A DNA stretch of 64,000 bases from Leptobrachium leishanense (GCA_009667805.1 CM019071.1:45457593-45521592), one strand, 5' to 3'; counted from the first letter of the stretch, positions 1-11,235 are shown. Made by a program: numbers and translations. Notes: generated by a model from the letters alone, not told the origin.

Positions 1-734
1 TAGAGAAAATCTCTCCCTTCTGTTGTCCGCCCTTGATTTAGAGACCCTGTCTCAAACTGACACCTTGGATTAAAATTTCTTCAGCGCTGGGAGAAAGTAT
101 CTCAATGACAAATAATGCACAAAAAGGCTTATGGTCATTCAAAGTACATTTCTTATCTTGTCACGGAAATGCCACTTTATTTATGCATACGAGGATACAG
201 AAGCATGAGCATTGTCCGTCAGCGATTGGGTCAGACAAGGGCGTTCACGGAAAGTCCCATGATGTGTGCAAACATCACTTCGGGGAATTCAGTAATATTT
301 CACATAATATTTCACAAAAGATCTTCAGGCGGTTGCCCAGGGAAACGGAAATATCTTGCAGTTTAGATAGAGATCATGCACCCTAGACAGGAAATGGTAC
401 TTCTGCTTTAGTACTTGCAACCTACAAAGAAACGAAACCTATAGCTATGGATATATGGCCCATATTAAATTCTACCAAATAAATACATATAGCTTGCTAC
501 CGGTCAGTGCAAGGAGCGTGGTGGTCCCGTTCCCCTCACTGCCCCAGATGAAGGTGTCAGGGTTTGCTGTGATTTTCCGTTAGGGTTTGTATGTTTTGCT
601 CGTTGGCAGCTGTTATTTTAAGGTTTCTCTTGTGTTTCTCCTGATGAGACATTACAGAGGTGTCATTCCCCATGATTCAGCATTTATTTGTATATTTTAA
701 TCTTATGAGTGGAATCTGCCTTTTACTGCTTACA
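1..734. other. Left edge, gene A intron 7; nothing recognised
   Basis: AT-rich unique-looking sequence without coding exon or repeat structure that I can recognise. Short open frames in it have no family resemblance. By position it lies inside intron 7 of the + strand P450 gene, because the first exon seen to the right is exon 8 and no exon 7 signature was found between 1 and 3951. Confidence 0.5.
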
Positions 735-1440
735 TAGTTACATAGTTACATAGTTATATAGGCTGAAAAAAGACATGCGTCCATCGGGTTCAGCCTCTCC
801 CACATAACCTACTGCTGTTGATCCAAAAGAAGGCAAAAAACCCAGTCTGAAGCGCTCGCCAATATGCAACATACTGGGAAAAAATTCCTTCTTGACCCCA
901 GAATGGCAGTCAGATTTCTCCTTGGATCAAGAAGCTTTTACCCACATATTAAATATTATAACCCTTAATATTCTGTGTCTGCAGGAAGTCATCCAGTCGT
1001 TTTTAAAAGTCTGTACAGACTCTGACCCAACCACCTCAACAGGCAGAGAATTCCACAGCTTTATTGTTCTCACCGTAAAATAACCCTTCCTATGCTTTAA
1101 GCTAAATTTTCTTTCTTCCAGTCTAAATGGATGACCCCTTGTCCTGTGTATAGTCCTGTTAATGAATAGGTTATCAGACAATGGTTGATAATGGCCCCGT
1201 ATATATTTATATAAGGTTATCAGATCCCTCTGAGGCCCCGTATATATTTATATAAGGTTATCAGATCCCCTCTAAGGCGCCTTTTCTCTAAACTAAACAG
1301 GTTTAAGCTTGTTAGTCTTTCCTCATAACTTAACCCTTCCATCCCCTTATTAATTTAGTTTCCCGTCTCTGCACTTTTTCTAGCGATATAATATCTTTTT
1401 TTAAGACAGGTGCCCAAAATTGCACGGCATATTCAAGGTG
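735..1440 (-). mobile_element. CR1/L2-like LINE 3' fragment
   Basis: The right part (about 927-1440, minus strand) decodes in broken frames to the C-terminal end of a non-LTR reverse transcriptase. It carries a TRGHPFRLEERKF-like block followed by TVRTIKLWNSLPVEVV, a pattern shared with the end of the LINE at 24763-26047. The left end carries the repeated TACATAGTTACATAGTTA tail seen at the 3' end of amphibian CR1/L2-type LINEs. Stops and frameshifts, plus an internal duplication around 1190-1270, show that it is dead. The 5' part is missing. Confidence 0.75.
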
Positions 1441-1548
1441 CTTACAGTTATGATTTCATAGCTATTTTGTTCCTGCTAGGTCACCATAGCATCCAGCTAG
1501 CTCCGCCCCTTTTTCCTCAAGCTAGTTTTCTGAGGTACGTCTGAGGCC

Positions 1549-2124
1549 CGTTCAATACCTCAGCAGCTGCTGAATTGCTGCAGCGCAGCAATTCAGTTTG
1601 CTGCAGCAGTGTCATTGAACGCTTTGGATGCGAATTTTGAATCCAAAATGGCCGACGATTTCTTAATGAAAAATTCAGATTTGTTTTTCGGATCACTCGG
1701 ACAAAATATGATAAAGAAAAGCAGTCAGCACAATCCCGTTTTGTACGCACACACAACAAATTATAGTTTTTAATGAATAAACGTTATGTTTACTTCTGAA
1801 ACTAAATATAAATTGAGCTGTAATATATGTCTATGTGCAGGGGGAAATAATAAATAAATATTTTGTGCTTTGGTGAACAAAAACCTCAAAATTAACATTG
1901 CTGTACGGAATTATTACTTGCTTCGAGGCGGCGGCCATCTTGCTGTACGGAATTGTTACTTGCTTCATGGCGGCGGCCATCTTTAATACGTCACACTCAG
2001 CTACACGCAGCATCTCCTCGGGTCGCTGCAAGTGCTAGGTTAGCACTGCTGAGCGCTGAGCGGTTGAACGGCGTTCAATGGCAAGTTGCTAACTTAGCAC
2101 TTGCAGCGGCTGAGGTATTGAACG
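1549..2124. mobile_element. Unclassified MITE with terminal inverted repeats
   Basis: The left end CGTTCAATACCTCAGC recurs as its reverse complement at the right end (about 2109-2124). The interior has a tandem 41-bp duplication near 1900-1985, both copies ending in a GGCGGCGGCCATCTT-type block. No transposase is encoded, and no clear target duplication is visible. The superfamily is not assigned. Confidence 0.55.
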
Positions 2125-2285
2125 CGACTCTGGTCACTAGCAGCCATCTTAGCTCTATGCTGGACAGAATGAATGTCTTTTCACCTGCATTGCTGTACAC
2201 AGTGGCGTAGCGTGGGTTGTCAGCGCCCGGGGCCAGCAAAGAATTGTGCGCCCCCCCCCCAACCTGTGGACGTTATCGATATTGC

Positions 2286-3170
2286 CACAGCTCACACATG
2301 GATTTGCCCCCAGCTCACACATGGATTTGCCCCCCAGCTCACACATGGATTTGCCCCCAGCTCACACATGGATTTGCCCCCAGCTCATGGATTTGCCCAA
2401 GCTCATGGATTTGCCCCCCAGCTCACTCATGGATTTGCCCCCAGCTCATAGATTTGCCCCAGCTCTCACATGGATTTGCCCCCCAGCTCACTCATGGATT
2501 TGCCCCAGCTCATAGATTTGCCCCAGCTCTCACATGGATTTGCCCCCAGCTCACTCATGGATTTGCCCCCAGCTCATAGATTTGCCCCAGCTCTCACATG
2601 GATTTGCCTCAGCTCTCACATGGATTTGCCCCCCAGCTCACTCATGGATTTGCCCCCGCTCATGGATTTGCCCCCATCTCATGGATTGCCCCACAGCTCA
2701 CTCATGGATTTGCCCCCATCTCATGGATTTGCCCCCGCTCATGGATTTGCCCCCATCTCATGGATTTGCCCCCGCTCATGGATTTGCCCCCATCTCATGG
2801 ATTTGCCCCCATCTCATGGATTTGCCCCACAGCTCACTCATGGATTTGCCCCATCTCATGGATTTGCCCCCATCTCATGGATTTGCCCCACAGCTCACTC
2901 ATGGATTTGCCCCCATCTCATGGATTTGCCCCCATCTCATGGATTTGCCCCCATCTCATGGATACTGCCCTAGCTCATGGATTTGCCTCCAGCTCATGGA
3001 TTTGCCCCCATCTCATGGATTTGCCCCCAGCTCATGGATTTGCCCCCAGCTCATGGATTTGCCCCCAGCTCATGGATTTGCCTCCAGCTCATGGATTTGC
3101 CCCCAGCTCATGGATTTGCCCCCCAGCTCACTCATGGATTTGCCCCCATCTCATGGATTTGCCCCCAGCC
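2286..3170. repeat. Minisatellite inside the hAT element
   Basis: About forty imperfect copies of an ATGGATTTGCCCC(C)-AGCTC or -ATCTC unit, 18 to 24 bp long, with higher-order alternation of variants carrying an extra CACA or ACTC. Several overlapping open frames across it merely reflect the repetitive composition and are not genes. Confidence 0.92.
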
Positions 3171-3205
3171 CTTACCTGGATATTGCCCCAGGCCCCAGCT
3201 CCGGC

Positions 3206-3462
3206 GGGGGTTGAGGGGACGCAGATGCCGGGCAGCGCGGAGCGCCTGCCCGGTCTTTAACAGTCCGTCCTGTTAGGTGATGCCGCGCAGCCGGTCACGT
3301 GGTCCGGCCAATCAGGTGGTACAGAGACACCGTACCACCTGATTAGCCGGACCACGTGACCGGCTGCGCACGCCGCGCAGCCGCATCACCTAACAGGACG
3401 GACTGTTAAAGACCGGGCAGGCGCTTCCGCGCTGCCCGGCATCTGCGTCCCCTCAACCCCCG
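3206..3462. repeat. Long GC-rich inverted repeat (hairpin)
   Basis: Two arms of about 125 bp, roughly 3206-3328 and 3336-3462, are near-perfect reverse complements around a short AGAGACACC-like loop. The arms include CACGTGGTCCGG and ACAGGACGGACTG. A shorter relative of the inner hairpin is at 10498-10590. Confidence 0.85.
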
Positions 3463-3548
3463 GGCCAGTTTTAGGGGCGCAAATGCGCCCCTAACAAAAC
3501 TGCGCCCGGGGCCACGGCCCCCCCAGCCCCCCCCACGCTACGCCACTG

Positions 3549-3725
3549 GCTGTACATATTATAAAGATTGTCAGTCTGATCAATAAAGGTTTCAACTGGA
3601 TTCATCTTTCTACATGTCAGTTTCGCTGAGTTGACGCTGTGTCCGAACTTTCATTGTGTGAGTACTGGTTAAATACAGACTTAGAGTTAGTCTCAAGCGC
3701 CCACGCCTCACAGTTTTGCTAGCGT
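3549..3725. repeat. Left copy of an inverted repeat pair flanking gene A exon 8
   Basis: This stretch (AGATTGTCAGTCTGATCA ... AGTACTGGTTAAATACAGAC) returns as its reverse complement at about 5790-5965, the pair bracketing exon 8 of gene A. Probably two oppositely oriented copies of one dispersed element. The class is not recognised. Confidence 0.6.
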
Positions 3726-3951
3726 GGCAGAATAAGAGGAGACAATCCTTCAGCTCTCAGTCCAGAGATTCTTCACGTTTTGAACCTGGGACATCCCTGA
3801 GAGGCGTCGTTTCCCGGATGTAGATTTTGCAGAGTTTCAGTGAATGCCTCCGCTGTCATTAACCCTTTCTGTACGTTCCTCTGGTCACGCCTCTGTGTTT
3901 TTCCTGCTGAGTTTTCCTTCACACAATGAGTCACCATGTGATATCTTTCAG

Positions 3952-4093
3952 GGCACTAACGTGTTCCCGCTGCTGTCCTCGGTGCTGAAAGACCCGTCCT
4001 GTTTCCCAAAACCGGAGCAATTCAACCCAAATAACTTCCTGGATGAAAATGGGGAATTTAAGAAAAACGAAGCGTCCATTCCTCTCGGTGCCG
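3952..4093 (+). CDS. CYP2-like P450 gene A, exon 8
   Basis: A 142-nt exon between a CAG acceptor (3949-3951) and a GTAAGA donor (4094), exactly the length of exon 8 in vertebrate CYP2 genes. It begins GTNVFPLLSSVLKDP and contains the PERF-type block (FNPNNFLDENGEF) and the start of the haem-binding loop. The last codon is split after its first base and completed by exon 9. CYP2 proteins are ER-bound haem-thiolate monooxygenases that oxidise lipophilic endogenous and foreign compounds with electrons from NADPH-P450 reductase. The loop reads PLGAGKRICLG across the splice, with Leu where the FxxGxRxCxG signature has Phe. Exons 1-7 lie left of the window. The specific CYP2 subfamily cannot be assigned. 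Confidence 0.93.
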
Positions 4094-4139
4094 GTAAGAA
4101 ACGCAAAAAGCTCAGATAAGGGAAATTCTTATTACATCA

Positions 4140-4393
4140 GCTGTGATTTACAAGTGTTTCTCTTCAGCATTAGTGCATATTAGCGCACATTAGTGTATAT
4201 TAGAGCACATTAATGTATATTAGAGCACATTATTGCATATTAGAGCACATTATTGCATATTAGAGCACATTATTGCATATTAGCGCACATTAATGTATAT
4301 TAGCGCACATTAGTGTATATTAGCGCACATTATTGTATATTAGCGCACATTAGTGTAAATTAGAGCACATTATTGCATATTAGCGCACATTAA
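4140..4393. repeat. 20-bp tandem array (first part)
   Basis: About twelve copies of a unit close to AGCGCACATTAATGTATATT. The array resumes at 5560-5595 after an inserted TTAA element, so it was one block before that insertion. Confidence 0.88.
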
Positions 4394-5563
4394 CCCTTTC
4401 GCTGCTGAGGCTTTTCACACCTCTGTGCTGAGGTCATTTTTACCGCTTTCGCTCATCATGTTTAACCGCGTTTTGTAGCCATATTTTGATATATGACCCA
4501 GACATATTATATATCGTTCTTTCCGGCAGACTCGGAAGATTCATAATATGTCATTATTATATGTATACGTCATGACCTGTCTGTATATTATAACAAAAAA
4601 TGCAATAAAATTTGAATTTTCAATAGTTTATTATGTGTAAAGTGTTTTTTTTCACATTTTAACATGCGATCGTTTGCGGTTATTTTTTGTATGGGGTGCG
4701 CTTGTTAAAAAAATTAGCAATGGGGTCTCGTTCCATTTTTTTTTGGGGAAAATTTAGCTTTTTTTAACAAACGCACCGCATACAAAAATCGTTAGTGCAG
4801 CATTATTGTTCACATTATAATTGAAATGGGAACAATATTGCTGCATTAACAAAAAAAAAAAAAATTGTTTGTTTTTTTTAAAAAATGTTTTTATTTTTTT
4901 TAAAAACATTTTTCATCTTCATGTTTGGTATCGTTGGAAAGGCCATGCTCTGGCCGATCCAACGATATCAAATATTAACCCCTAGCTTCCACGTATCGGG
5001 AGATAGGGGTTCATTGGAACCCCCTATCTCCACCATTGGTGGCAGCTAGGGGTTAACTCCAGCACGATGATGCCAGTCCTCAGGGGGAGTTCCTGGAGGC
5101 TTGGCCAACATCCAAGATGTCGGTCAGCTCCAGGAGAGGGTCACGATCCGGCGCTTTTCAGCGCCGATTCGTGATCTGGCTCCCCAGGGGTTAATCACAG
5201 CCACCGTTTGGAAGGGCAGGCTGTGCCCTTCCAAACAGTGCCTGTATTAACCCCCTGCCCCCCGGCGATCGGGAGGGAGAGAGGTCCGAAGGACCCCCCT
5301 CCCTTTCAGGCGCCTCCTCCGCACATGCGGGGGGCGCCGAACTAGATGTCATCGCGCCGCCGCGATGACATCTAATTGCTCCGCCAGGGTCCTGAGTGCT
5401 GGGCTGACATCCAAGATGTCAGCCCGCACCGGGGGGGTGTAGCAATCCTCCGGAATCCGGCGGATTGCTGCCTCCTGTGCATGGACGCGCTCAGCGCGTC
5501 CATAGCACAGGAGAACCACTTGGCTGGATGCGCTGAGCGCGTCCATAGCAGCCAAGTGGTTAA
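4390..5563. mobile_element. TTAA-flanked piggyBac-like MITE, copy 1
   Basis: The insertion is bounded by TTAA at 4390-4393 and 5560-5563, splitting the 20-bp array whose intact units contain CATTAATG. TTAA is therefore the duplicated target, as for the piggyBac superfamily. The outer ends are CCCTTTCGCTGCTGAGG and the imperfect counterpart AGCAGCCAAGTGG. The interior holds GC-rich palindromes such as GGACGCGCTCAGCGCGTCC and an AATATTGCTGCATT core shared with 11418-12358. No transposase. Confidence 0.8.
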
Positions 5564-5595
5564 TGTATATTAGCGCACATTATTGCATATATATT
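5560..5595. repeat. 20-bp tandem array (second part)
   Basis: TAATGTATATTAGCGCACAT continues the unit seen at 4140-4393, in register with the TTAA element removed. Confidence 0.8.
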
Positions 5596-6566
5596 CTGGA
5601 GCTCCTGATGAAGTCCCGGGTGAGCAAGGGGTGAAACACGTTGAGCGTGCTATGTGTTTATTTTAACAGTTGGTTTTTGGTACTCCTTTAGACTCGTTGC
5701 TATCCCCCAGGGATGCTTTTGGCGTTGATACCTCTAATTAATTGGGGGACACATTTATATGGTTGGCAATTGAGCTGTATTCTGCTTCCCTAAGCAAAGC
5801 TGTGAGGTGTGAATGCATTAGATTAGCGAAGTCTGTATTTAACCAGTACTCACACGATGAAGTTCGGCAGATAGCTTCAACTCAGCAAAACTGACACGTA
5901 GAAAGATGAATCCAGTTGAAGAGTTTAATGATCAGACTGACAATCTTGTTAATGTACAGATTGCAGGTAAAAAGTCATTAATTTTGTCTAGCAGTGAGAA
6001 CAGAATGGCTGCTATGTAACCAGGAAGTCCCTTAGAACAAGAGACTAAGCAAAGGGGTGGGACTAGTTGAATGCAGAAAGGTAAGGAAGCTCAGCAGGGA
6101 CAAAATAGCTGTGAAATTAAAAGCAGGTGAACAGCAAAGGCAGATTCAACGCAAAACAGAAAAATATAAATAAATCCTAAATCATGGGGCATGACAAGCT
6201 GATACCATCCTGGTACTCTGTCTGATTGTGCTGGATTTTTTCCTCTTACATATATATATATAATATATATATATGTTGGCGTATAGTAGGCAGCTTGAAC
6301 TGCCGAGGTATGGCTCAAGTGAGGTTAACTGCATTAAGTCAGCACTTATCATTCTTTTCATGTCGATTTGGTTGTAGATGCACGTCATATCAAGGTGCAT
6401 ATCATGTATTTAGCAGTACTGTGGCTTTCCAGGCGGAGTGGATCATATATCCATATTTGTGTGTTTTTTACGTCTTTTTATGTTTTTGTATCCAAGAAAG
6501 ATGTTTTGAGCACCCTGTACGGTAACTTTCTTTCTAAATGTTTCCTTTTTATTATTTTACTCACAG
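5596..6566. other. Rest of gene A intron 8
   Basis: Contains the right copy of the inverted pair (5790-5965) and a short TA-rich stretch (about 6238-6272) interrupted by ATAATA. A GGTGAAACACGTTGAGCG-like block at about 5628 resembles a dispersed repeat, but I could not delimit it. No exon is visible before the exon 9 acceptor. Confidence 0.5.
5790..5965. repeat. Right copy of the inverted repeat pair
   Basis: Reverse complement of 3549-3725 with scattered differences (for example GTCTGTATTTAACCAGTACT). The arms are more than 2 kb apart and enclose exon 8 and a TTAA element. Confidence 0.6.
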
Positions 6567-6748
6567 GGAAGCGGATCTGCCTCGGGGAAGCTCTGGTGCG
6601 GATGGAGCTCTTCCTTTTCTTCGTTACCATTTTACAGAACTTCACGTTAAAGTCTCCGGTTCCCATGGAGGAGTTGGACATTACGCCGGACGTGTCTGGA
6701 TTGGGGAATTTACCAAAACCGTACAGAATCGCTTTCATCTCTCGTTAA
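6567..6748 (+). CDS. CYP2-like P450 gene A, exon 9 with stop
   Basis: 182 nt from the CAG acceptor (6564-6566) to TAA (6746-6748), the standard CYP2 terminal coding exon length. It opens with the haem loop: Gly completed across the splice, then [18 protein letters not shown]. The Cys is the proximal haem ligand, followed by the L-helix. It ends [10 protein letters not shown] before the stop. No frameshift or stop disturbs exons 8 and 9. The first position of the haem signature is Leu rather than Phe. A CYP2 family member is well supported; the subfamily is not. Confidence 0.95.
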
Positions 6749-8312
6749 GATTCAAGGAAACTGACCTGGCTGCTTCTATTTTACATTTGTGCACTCTGTA
6801 ATCTGATCATGGTAATCCATGTATATTTTCTGCTGACCTTCATGGTCTAATGTCTCCAGATTGTGTGTCCATATGAAGAAACTCTAGGTTTGGTCGCGTG
6901 AAAGCATCAGTCATACGACAGGTCTGTGCGCAGCCGGAGGATCGCACACTTTTCAGGATTATTGATTAAGTGATATAACGGATTCTGATTTTCCATTAGT
7001 CTAAACCTAACAGCTTTATATCGCTCAAATGATACAAATCTTTATCTGCAACATTTCTATTGACCCCTCCCCTCCCCCACCCATTGACCTCTCTGGGCCT
7101 AAAATGTTTGAATAATCTGATTTGGAAAAGCGTCGTTTTCTGACGAATCATTAAATCACATGGAATAACATGTAGTGAGCACTAGGGGGCGCTGGGAGGC
7201 TCTCACACAAAAAAGGACAGAACCCTCCAAAGTATCTCACGAAAAGATGAATTATTTAGAAAATCAATGAAATCAAAGTAGTTTTGGTAACGGGACATTG
7301 TATATAGTGAGGGAGGCAAATGGGAGGCTTAATTACCCCATTGTCTGATTTTAACCCCTCCATCCCAGCACCGCAGCCTCCCTCGTATAATTATAAGCAC
7401 TTAATACTCTCTTTGTTCATAATGATAAGTGGAGCGCTAATAAAATATATGTGTAAAAAACACCTCTTTTTGTAAAAATCCCATGCAGTGATTACACGCC
7501 TTCATCGTCACGCGAACATGTAAACATATCAAATATTAAAAAGAAGACAATACTTCTCATCACTTATTTTGCGTCGCAGTTTCTTCCTTCAACAACATTT
7601 AAAAAAAAAAAACAGAATTCTATCTTATTTCAGCAACATATAAACACAATAAAGGTCCATAAATCCCGTGCAGTATCTACACTCCGTCACACGCCCACCT
7701 TGGATGTCAGCCAATGCTCCGGGGCCACCCCGGCCCACTGATGTCGTCTCCATATGTGCGGTAACGTCAGTTGGCCAGTTAACCCACTAGCTGCAAAGTA
7801 GAGATGGGGGAGGGGTCTAAAGGACCTCCCCTATCTCCCAACTGTGAAAGCTAGAGAGTCATGTTTGGAATCAGTGGAAAGGCCAGGTCATGATACCCTT
7901 TCCAATTGATGCAAAATATGACCATGGTTGGTGTAAAAATATAAAAAAAATCATTTTTTTTTTTTTATTTTTTTTAAGTTTGGTCTGGAGGGGTTTAATA
8001 AAACAGGGCTTCAAATCACGTTTAAACCAGTTGAGCATAAAACGGTCAAAATGAGGTCAGTGCACAGAGGTGAAATGGCTCAGCAGTGAGGGGGTTAAAA
8101 AGCAAAAACATGTAAAAATTGTGTATTTCTAAACTCAGGACAAAATTTTGAAGCTTGTAGATTTTGGGGAATAGATTTCAAAAAAGTGTATTTTTTCCAT
8201 TTTTTTTCATCATATTCAGAATTTTTACTATAGTAAATTATACGATATGACGGTAATAATGATATCTTTAGAAAGTCCATTTAATGGCGGGAAAAACAGT
8301 ATATAAATAATA
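6749..8312. other. 3' flank of gene A and TTAA-element remnant
   Basis: 6749-7440 is the likely 3' untranslated region and flank. Candidate polyadenylation signals are ATTAAA near 7150 and AATAAA at 7439-7444, neither decisive. About 7690-8098 is a degraded relative of the TTAA MITEs: it carries a block similar to 35650-35800 and ends AGCAGTGAGGGGGTTAA at 8098. Nothing else recognised. Confidence 0.45.
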
Positions 8313-10079
8313 ACAGGGTTATTCAAAGAGATCCGAATTGTGACCGAAAGGTAAACAAACAGTGAAATTCAGCGTTCGGTTCCCTTTCCTGGCCATTCGG
8401 CTATTCAGAGCAGGCAATTCACCAAACGTTGGTGAATTGCCTGCACATACGGTGCCTGTTCGGTGCCTGTTCGAGGGCAGTGAAATCCCCATAGAGAAGC
8501 AATGCTTCGTCTATTCAGAGAACACAAACCAGCAGTGAAAGGTTCCCCTAATGCCCTGCCATTCAGTGGTTTCATCCGACAGGTTTATTCAGGCGAATCC
8601 CATAGGCTTCAATGTTAAAAATATTCCCGTTTTAATTCAATATCTAATAAACCGTTCATTATAAAATTCTGCAGTAAAGAGTCTCTTTATTTATAGATTT
8701 TTTTAGGATACTTTAGGCATTTTTCGGGATTTTTTTTTGCAAATTTGTTTTTCCTCTTTTATTTAAATCGGTATTTCTTTTTTCTGTAACAGCCCTGTTT
8801 ATTTTCATTCATTGGATTTTATATGTATATTTCAGACATTTTCATTCTGTAGTTTCTTTGCAAACAGCGATTCACTTTCAAACATTCAAGCGTACTGTTT
8901 TTTTTCTTCTCACTCCATTCGTCTGCGGTGTCTGTTTTTTTCTGCGGCTGCTCTGCGCTGTGATCGGCAGCTGCTCGGGTTTGTCCAGGGGGGTTCAGCG
9001 GGGTTAATTCAGTTGTTTTTGCGGGTTTTGGTGTGCCTTCGCCGGTTTTGCATTGAGAGTTCGTCGGGTTTGCCGTGACTTTTCCCTGCATTACGGCGGC
9101 CCTGTGGTGCTTGCTCAATACACCGCAGGGTCGCCGAAATGGGATTGCCAAATCGCACCGAATTGAAGAAAACGAAAAGTCACCGAACGTGCGATGACTC
9201 TTCAATTCTCTTTGGCGAACCCACACCTACAGGCACTGGTGTATTTTGGCCTAGGCCAACAAGGCCTAGGCCTAGGGAGGCACTTTCCAGGGGGCGGCGG
9301 CCCGCTGGGTGGCCCCACCCCTGAAAAAAAAAAATCTTTTTACTTTTGCAAACTATTTTACCAGGAAGGAAACATTGAGATGTCACTAATTTTCAAGTAT
9401 GTCCTGGGTAGGCAAGGCCTAGGCTTTCACTTTCCAGGGGGCAACAAAAAACCTCACCACTAAATGGGTTACTCACAGAGCACCGAAATGACGCCAACAT
9501 TTTGGTGTTCTGTAGTTCCCTGCACTTTGGGGAATATAATTTCCCCACCCTGCAGTGAATTCACCGCAGGGTCCCCAAAGTGTATGGAGTCGGCCGCTGT
9601 ATGCTGCCACCGCAAACCCATGGCCTGCTGTTTTCAAAAGAACTACTGAACGAAAATGTCTGGAATTTACATATAAGATCCTATGATTGATAATAAAAAG
9701 TTCTGTTACAGAAAAAGAAGAACTGCTATTAAAAAAAGGGGGGGATTTTGCCCAAAAAATTCTGAAAAATTACTAAAAAGCTACTAAAAAAAAATCAATA
9801 AATAAATAAAGACTTTTTACTGCAGATTAAAATAATAAATGGTTTATTAGATATTGCATAAAAACGGGAATATTTTTAACATTGAAACCTATGGGGTTTG
9901 CCTGAATAAACCTGCTGATTGAAACCACCGAACATCAGGGCATTTCACTGCCATTTCTCTGCTGTTTGGTGTCTCTGAATAGAGTAACCATTACTTCTCT
10001 ATGGGGATTTGCACTGCCTTCAAACAGCACCGTACTTGCTGGCAGTTCGCCAAACTTGTGTGTGAGCATATCACCAGAG
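8313..10079. mobile_element. Foldback element with CAGGGTTATTC end
   Basis: Starts CAGGGTTATTCAAAGAG at about 8313. About 8330-8700 and 9830-10075 are inverted copies of each other (for example TAATAAACCGTTCATTAT against AATAAATGGTTTATTAG), giving a loose stem of about 300 bp. The same family occurs at 24697-26420. Short internal frames have no recognisable product. The right terminus was displaced by the insertion at 10080-12479; a GAATAACCCTG end appears at about 13521. Confidence 0.6.
9352..9410. repeat. Short dispersed repeat, copy 1
   Basis: About 57 bp (TTTTACCAGGAAGGAAACAT to CAAGTATGTCCTGGGTA) is nearly repeated at 51474-51530, where it interrupts a retrotransposon frame. Small mobile repeat of unknown class. 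Confidence 0.6.
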
Positions 10080-10497
10080 CAGTGGTGTACTTAGAGGAGT
10101 GGCGGAGGGTGGGCCGCCCCAGGTCCAGTGATTATTGGGGTGTCATTAGGGGGTACTAGGAGGTGCCACTGTCACTGTGTGTCAGCTTTGAGCGGTGTTC
10201 TCAAACAATGAGCAGCGGAGCATGGCGTTTGCATACGGAATAAAATCGAATAGAATAAAAATCCCCCTCTCCTCCCTTCATAGCTCCTCCCCTGCCCTGC
10301 AGCAGCTCTAGGAGTGGGGAGGGGGATGTGATTTGTGTCCAGAGAGAGAAGATGACAGTAAACGGCAGGTAAAGGGGGGGGGGTATCAGCAGAATATGAA
10401 GCCCTGTCTGCTTACTGCTGTTTAAAGTGGACCTTTCCTTAACCAGCACTGCAGTGATGGAAATTTGTCATTGAGCTGCCTGGCTCCTGGTGAGGCT

Positions 10498-10590
10498 GCG
10501 TGCGTGCAGGTCACACTCGGTCCAGCCAGTCAGGTGGTACTGAGTCTCAGTACCACTTGACTGGCTGGACCACGTGACACGCACGCATGC
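10498..10590. repeat. Hairpin related to 3206-3462
   Basis: Arms CCAGTCAGGTGGTACTGAG and its near reverse complement lie around a minimal loop near 10545. It shares the GTGGTAC / GGACCACGTGAC core with the large hairpin in the element at 2200-3548, suggesting related cargo in two different elements. Confidence 0.7.
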
Positions 10591-10849
10591 AGCTGCCCGC
10601 CCTTTCATTAACATGGACTGTCACTCTATTCTGGACTGAACACCCACCGGGAAGGGAATCAAAGCCACGGTGCACCCTCTGGCAGTGGCACCACCCCACT
10701 GCTGACAAGATGGCTCCATGCACAGGCACAGCCGCGATCCTAACGTGGCCTGGAGGGACCTCCTGCTGAGTCTGTACACAGTCCCTGCTGACTCTGCACA
10801 CAGCCCTACCGCGGAGGCTGGTAAATGTAGAATAAATAATTGCTGTGTG

Positions 10850-11235
10850 CTCATATACACTCAGTTTGCTGGGAGTTTTATTGCTGTGGATTCTGATGCA
10901 CTCATACACACCACACATTGCATTGCTGGGAGTTTTATTGCTGTGGATTCTGATACGCTGACCCACACATTGCATTACTGGGAGTTTTATTGCTGTGGAT
11001 TCTGATACGCTGACACACACATTGCATTGCTGGGAGTTTTATTGCTGTGGATTCTGTGATACACACTGCATAGTACTGTGAGTTTTATTGCCCTGGAGCT
11101 CTGGGATACACTCATACTGCACATTACTGTGAGTTTTATTGCTGTGCAGTTCTGTGATATGCGCATACACAGTGCACATTTCTGTGGGTTTTATTGCTGT
11201 GCAGCTCTGTGATACGCTCATATGCAGTGGATTTT
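10850..11235. repeat. Tandem array, unit about 50-57 bp
   Basis: Seven or eight copies of a unit containing GGGAGTTTTATTGCTGTGGA and a CACACATTGCATTGCT-like linker, increasingly diverged to the right. Confidence 0.85.

Larger units (their letters stand above)
2192..3556. mobile_element. hAT-type non-autonomous element with 8-bp target duplication
   Basis: The element proper runs 2200-3548. It starts CAGTGGCGTAGCGTGGG and ends with the exact reverse complement. It is flanked on both sides by GCTGTACA (2192-2199 and 3549-3556), a perfect 8-bp target duplication diagnostic of the hAT superfamily. There is no transposase. The cargo is a minisatellite (2286-3170) followed by a long GC-rich hairpin (3206-3462). 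It sits in intron 7 of gene A. Confidence 0.9.

Noticed and set aside
927..1181. A small host gene on the minus strand
   Set aside because: It is the tail of a LINE reverse transcriptase, matching the end of the 24763-26047 LINE.
2173..3276. Open frames rich in HGFAP and MDLPP motifs
   Set aside because: Translation of the minisatellite in three frames; not a gene.
8812..9324. Open frames of 60-135 codons on both strands
   Set aside because: Part of the foldback element; frames overlap on opposite strands, and no domain is recognisable.
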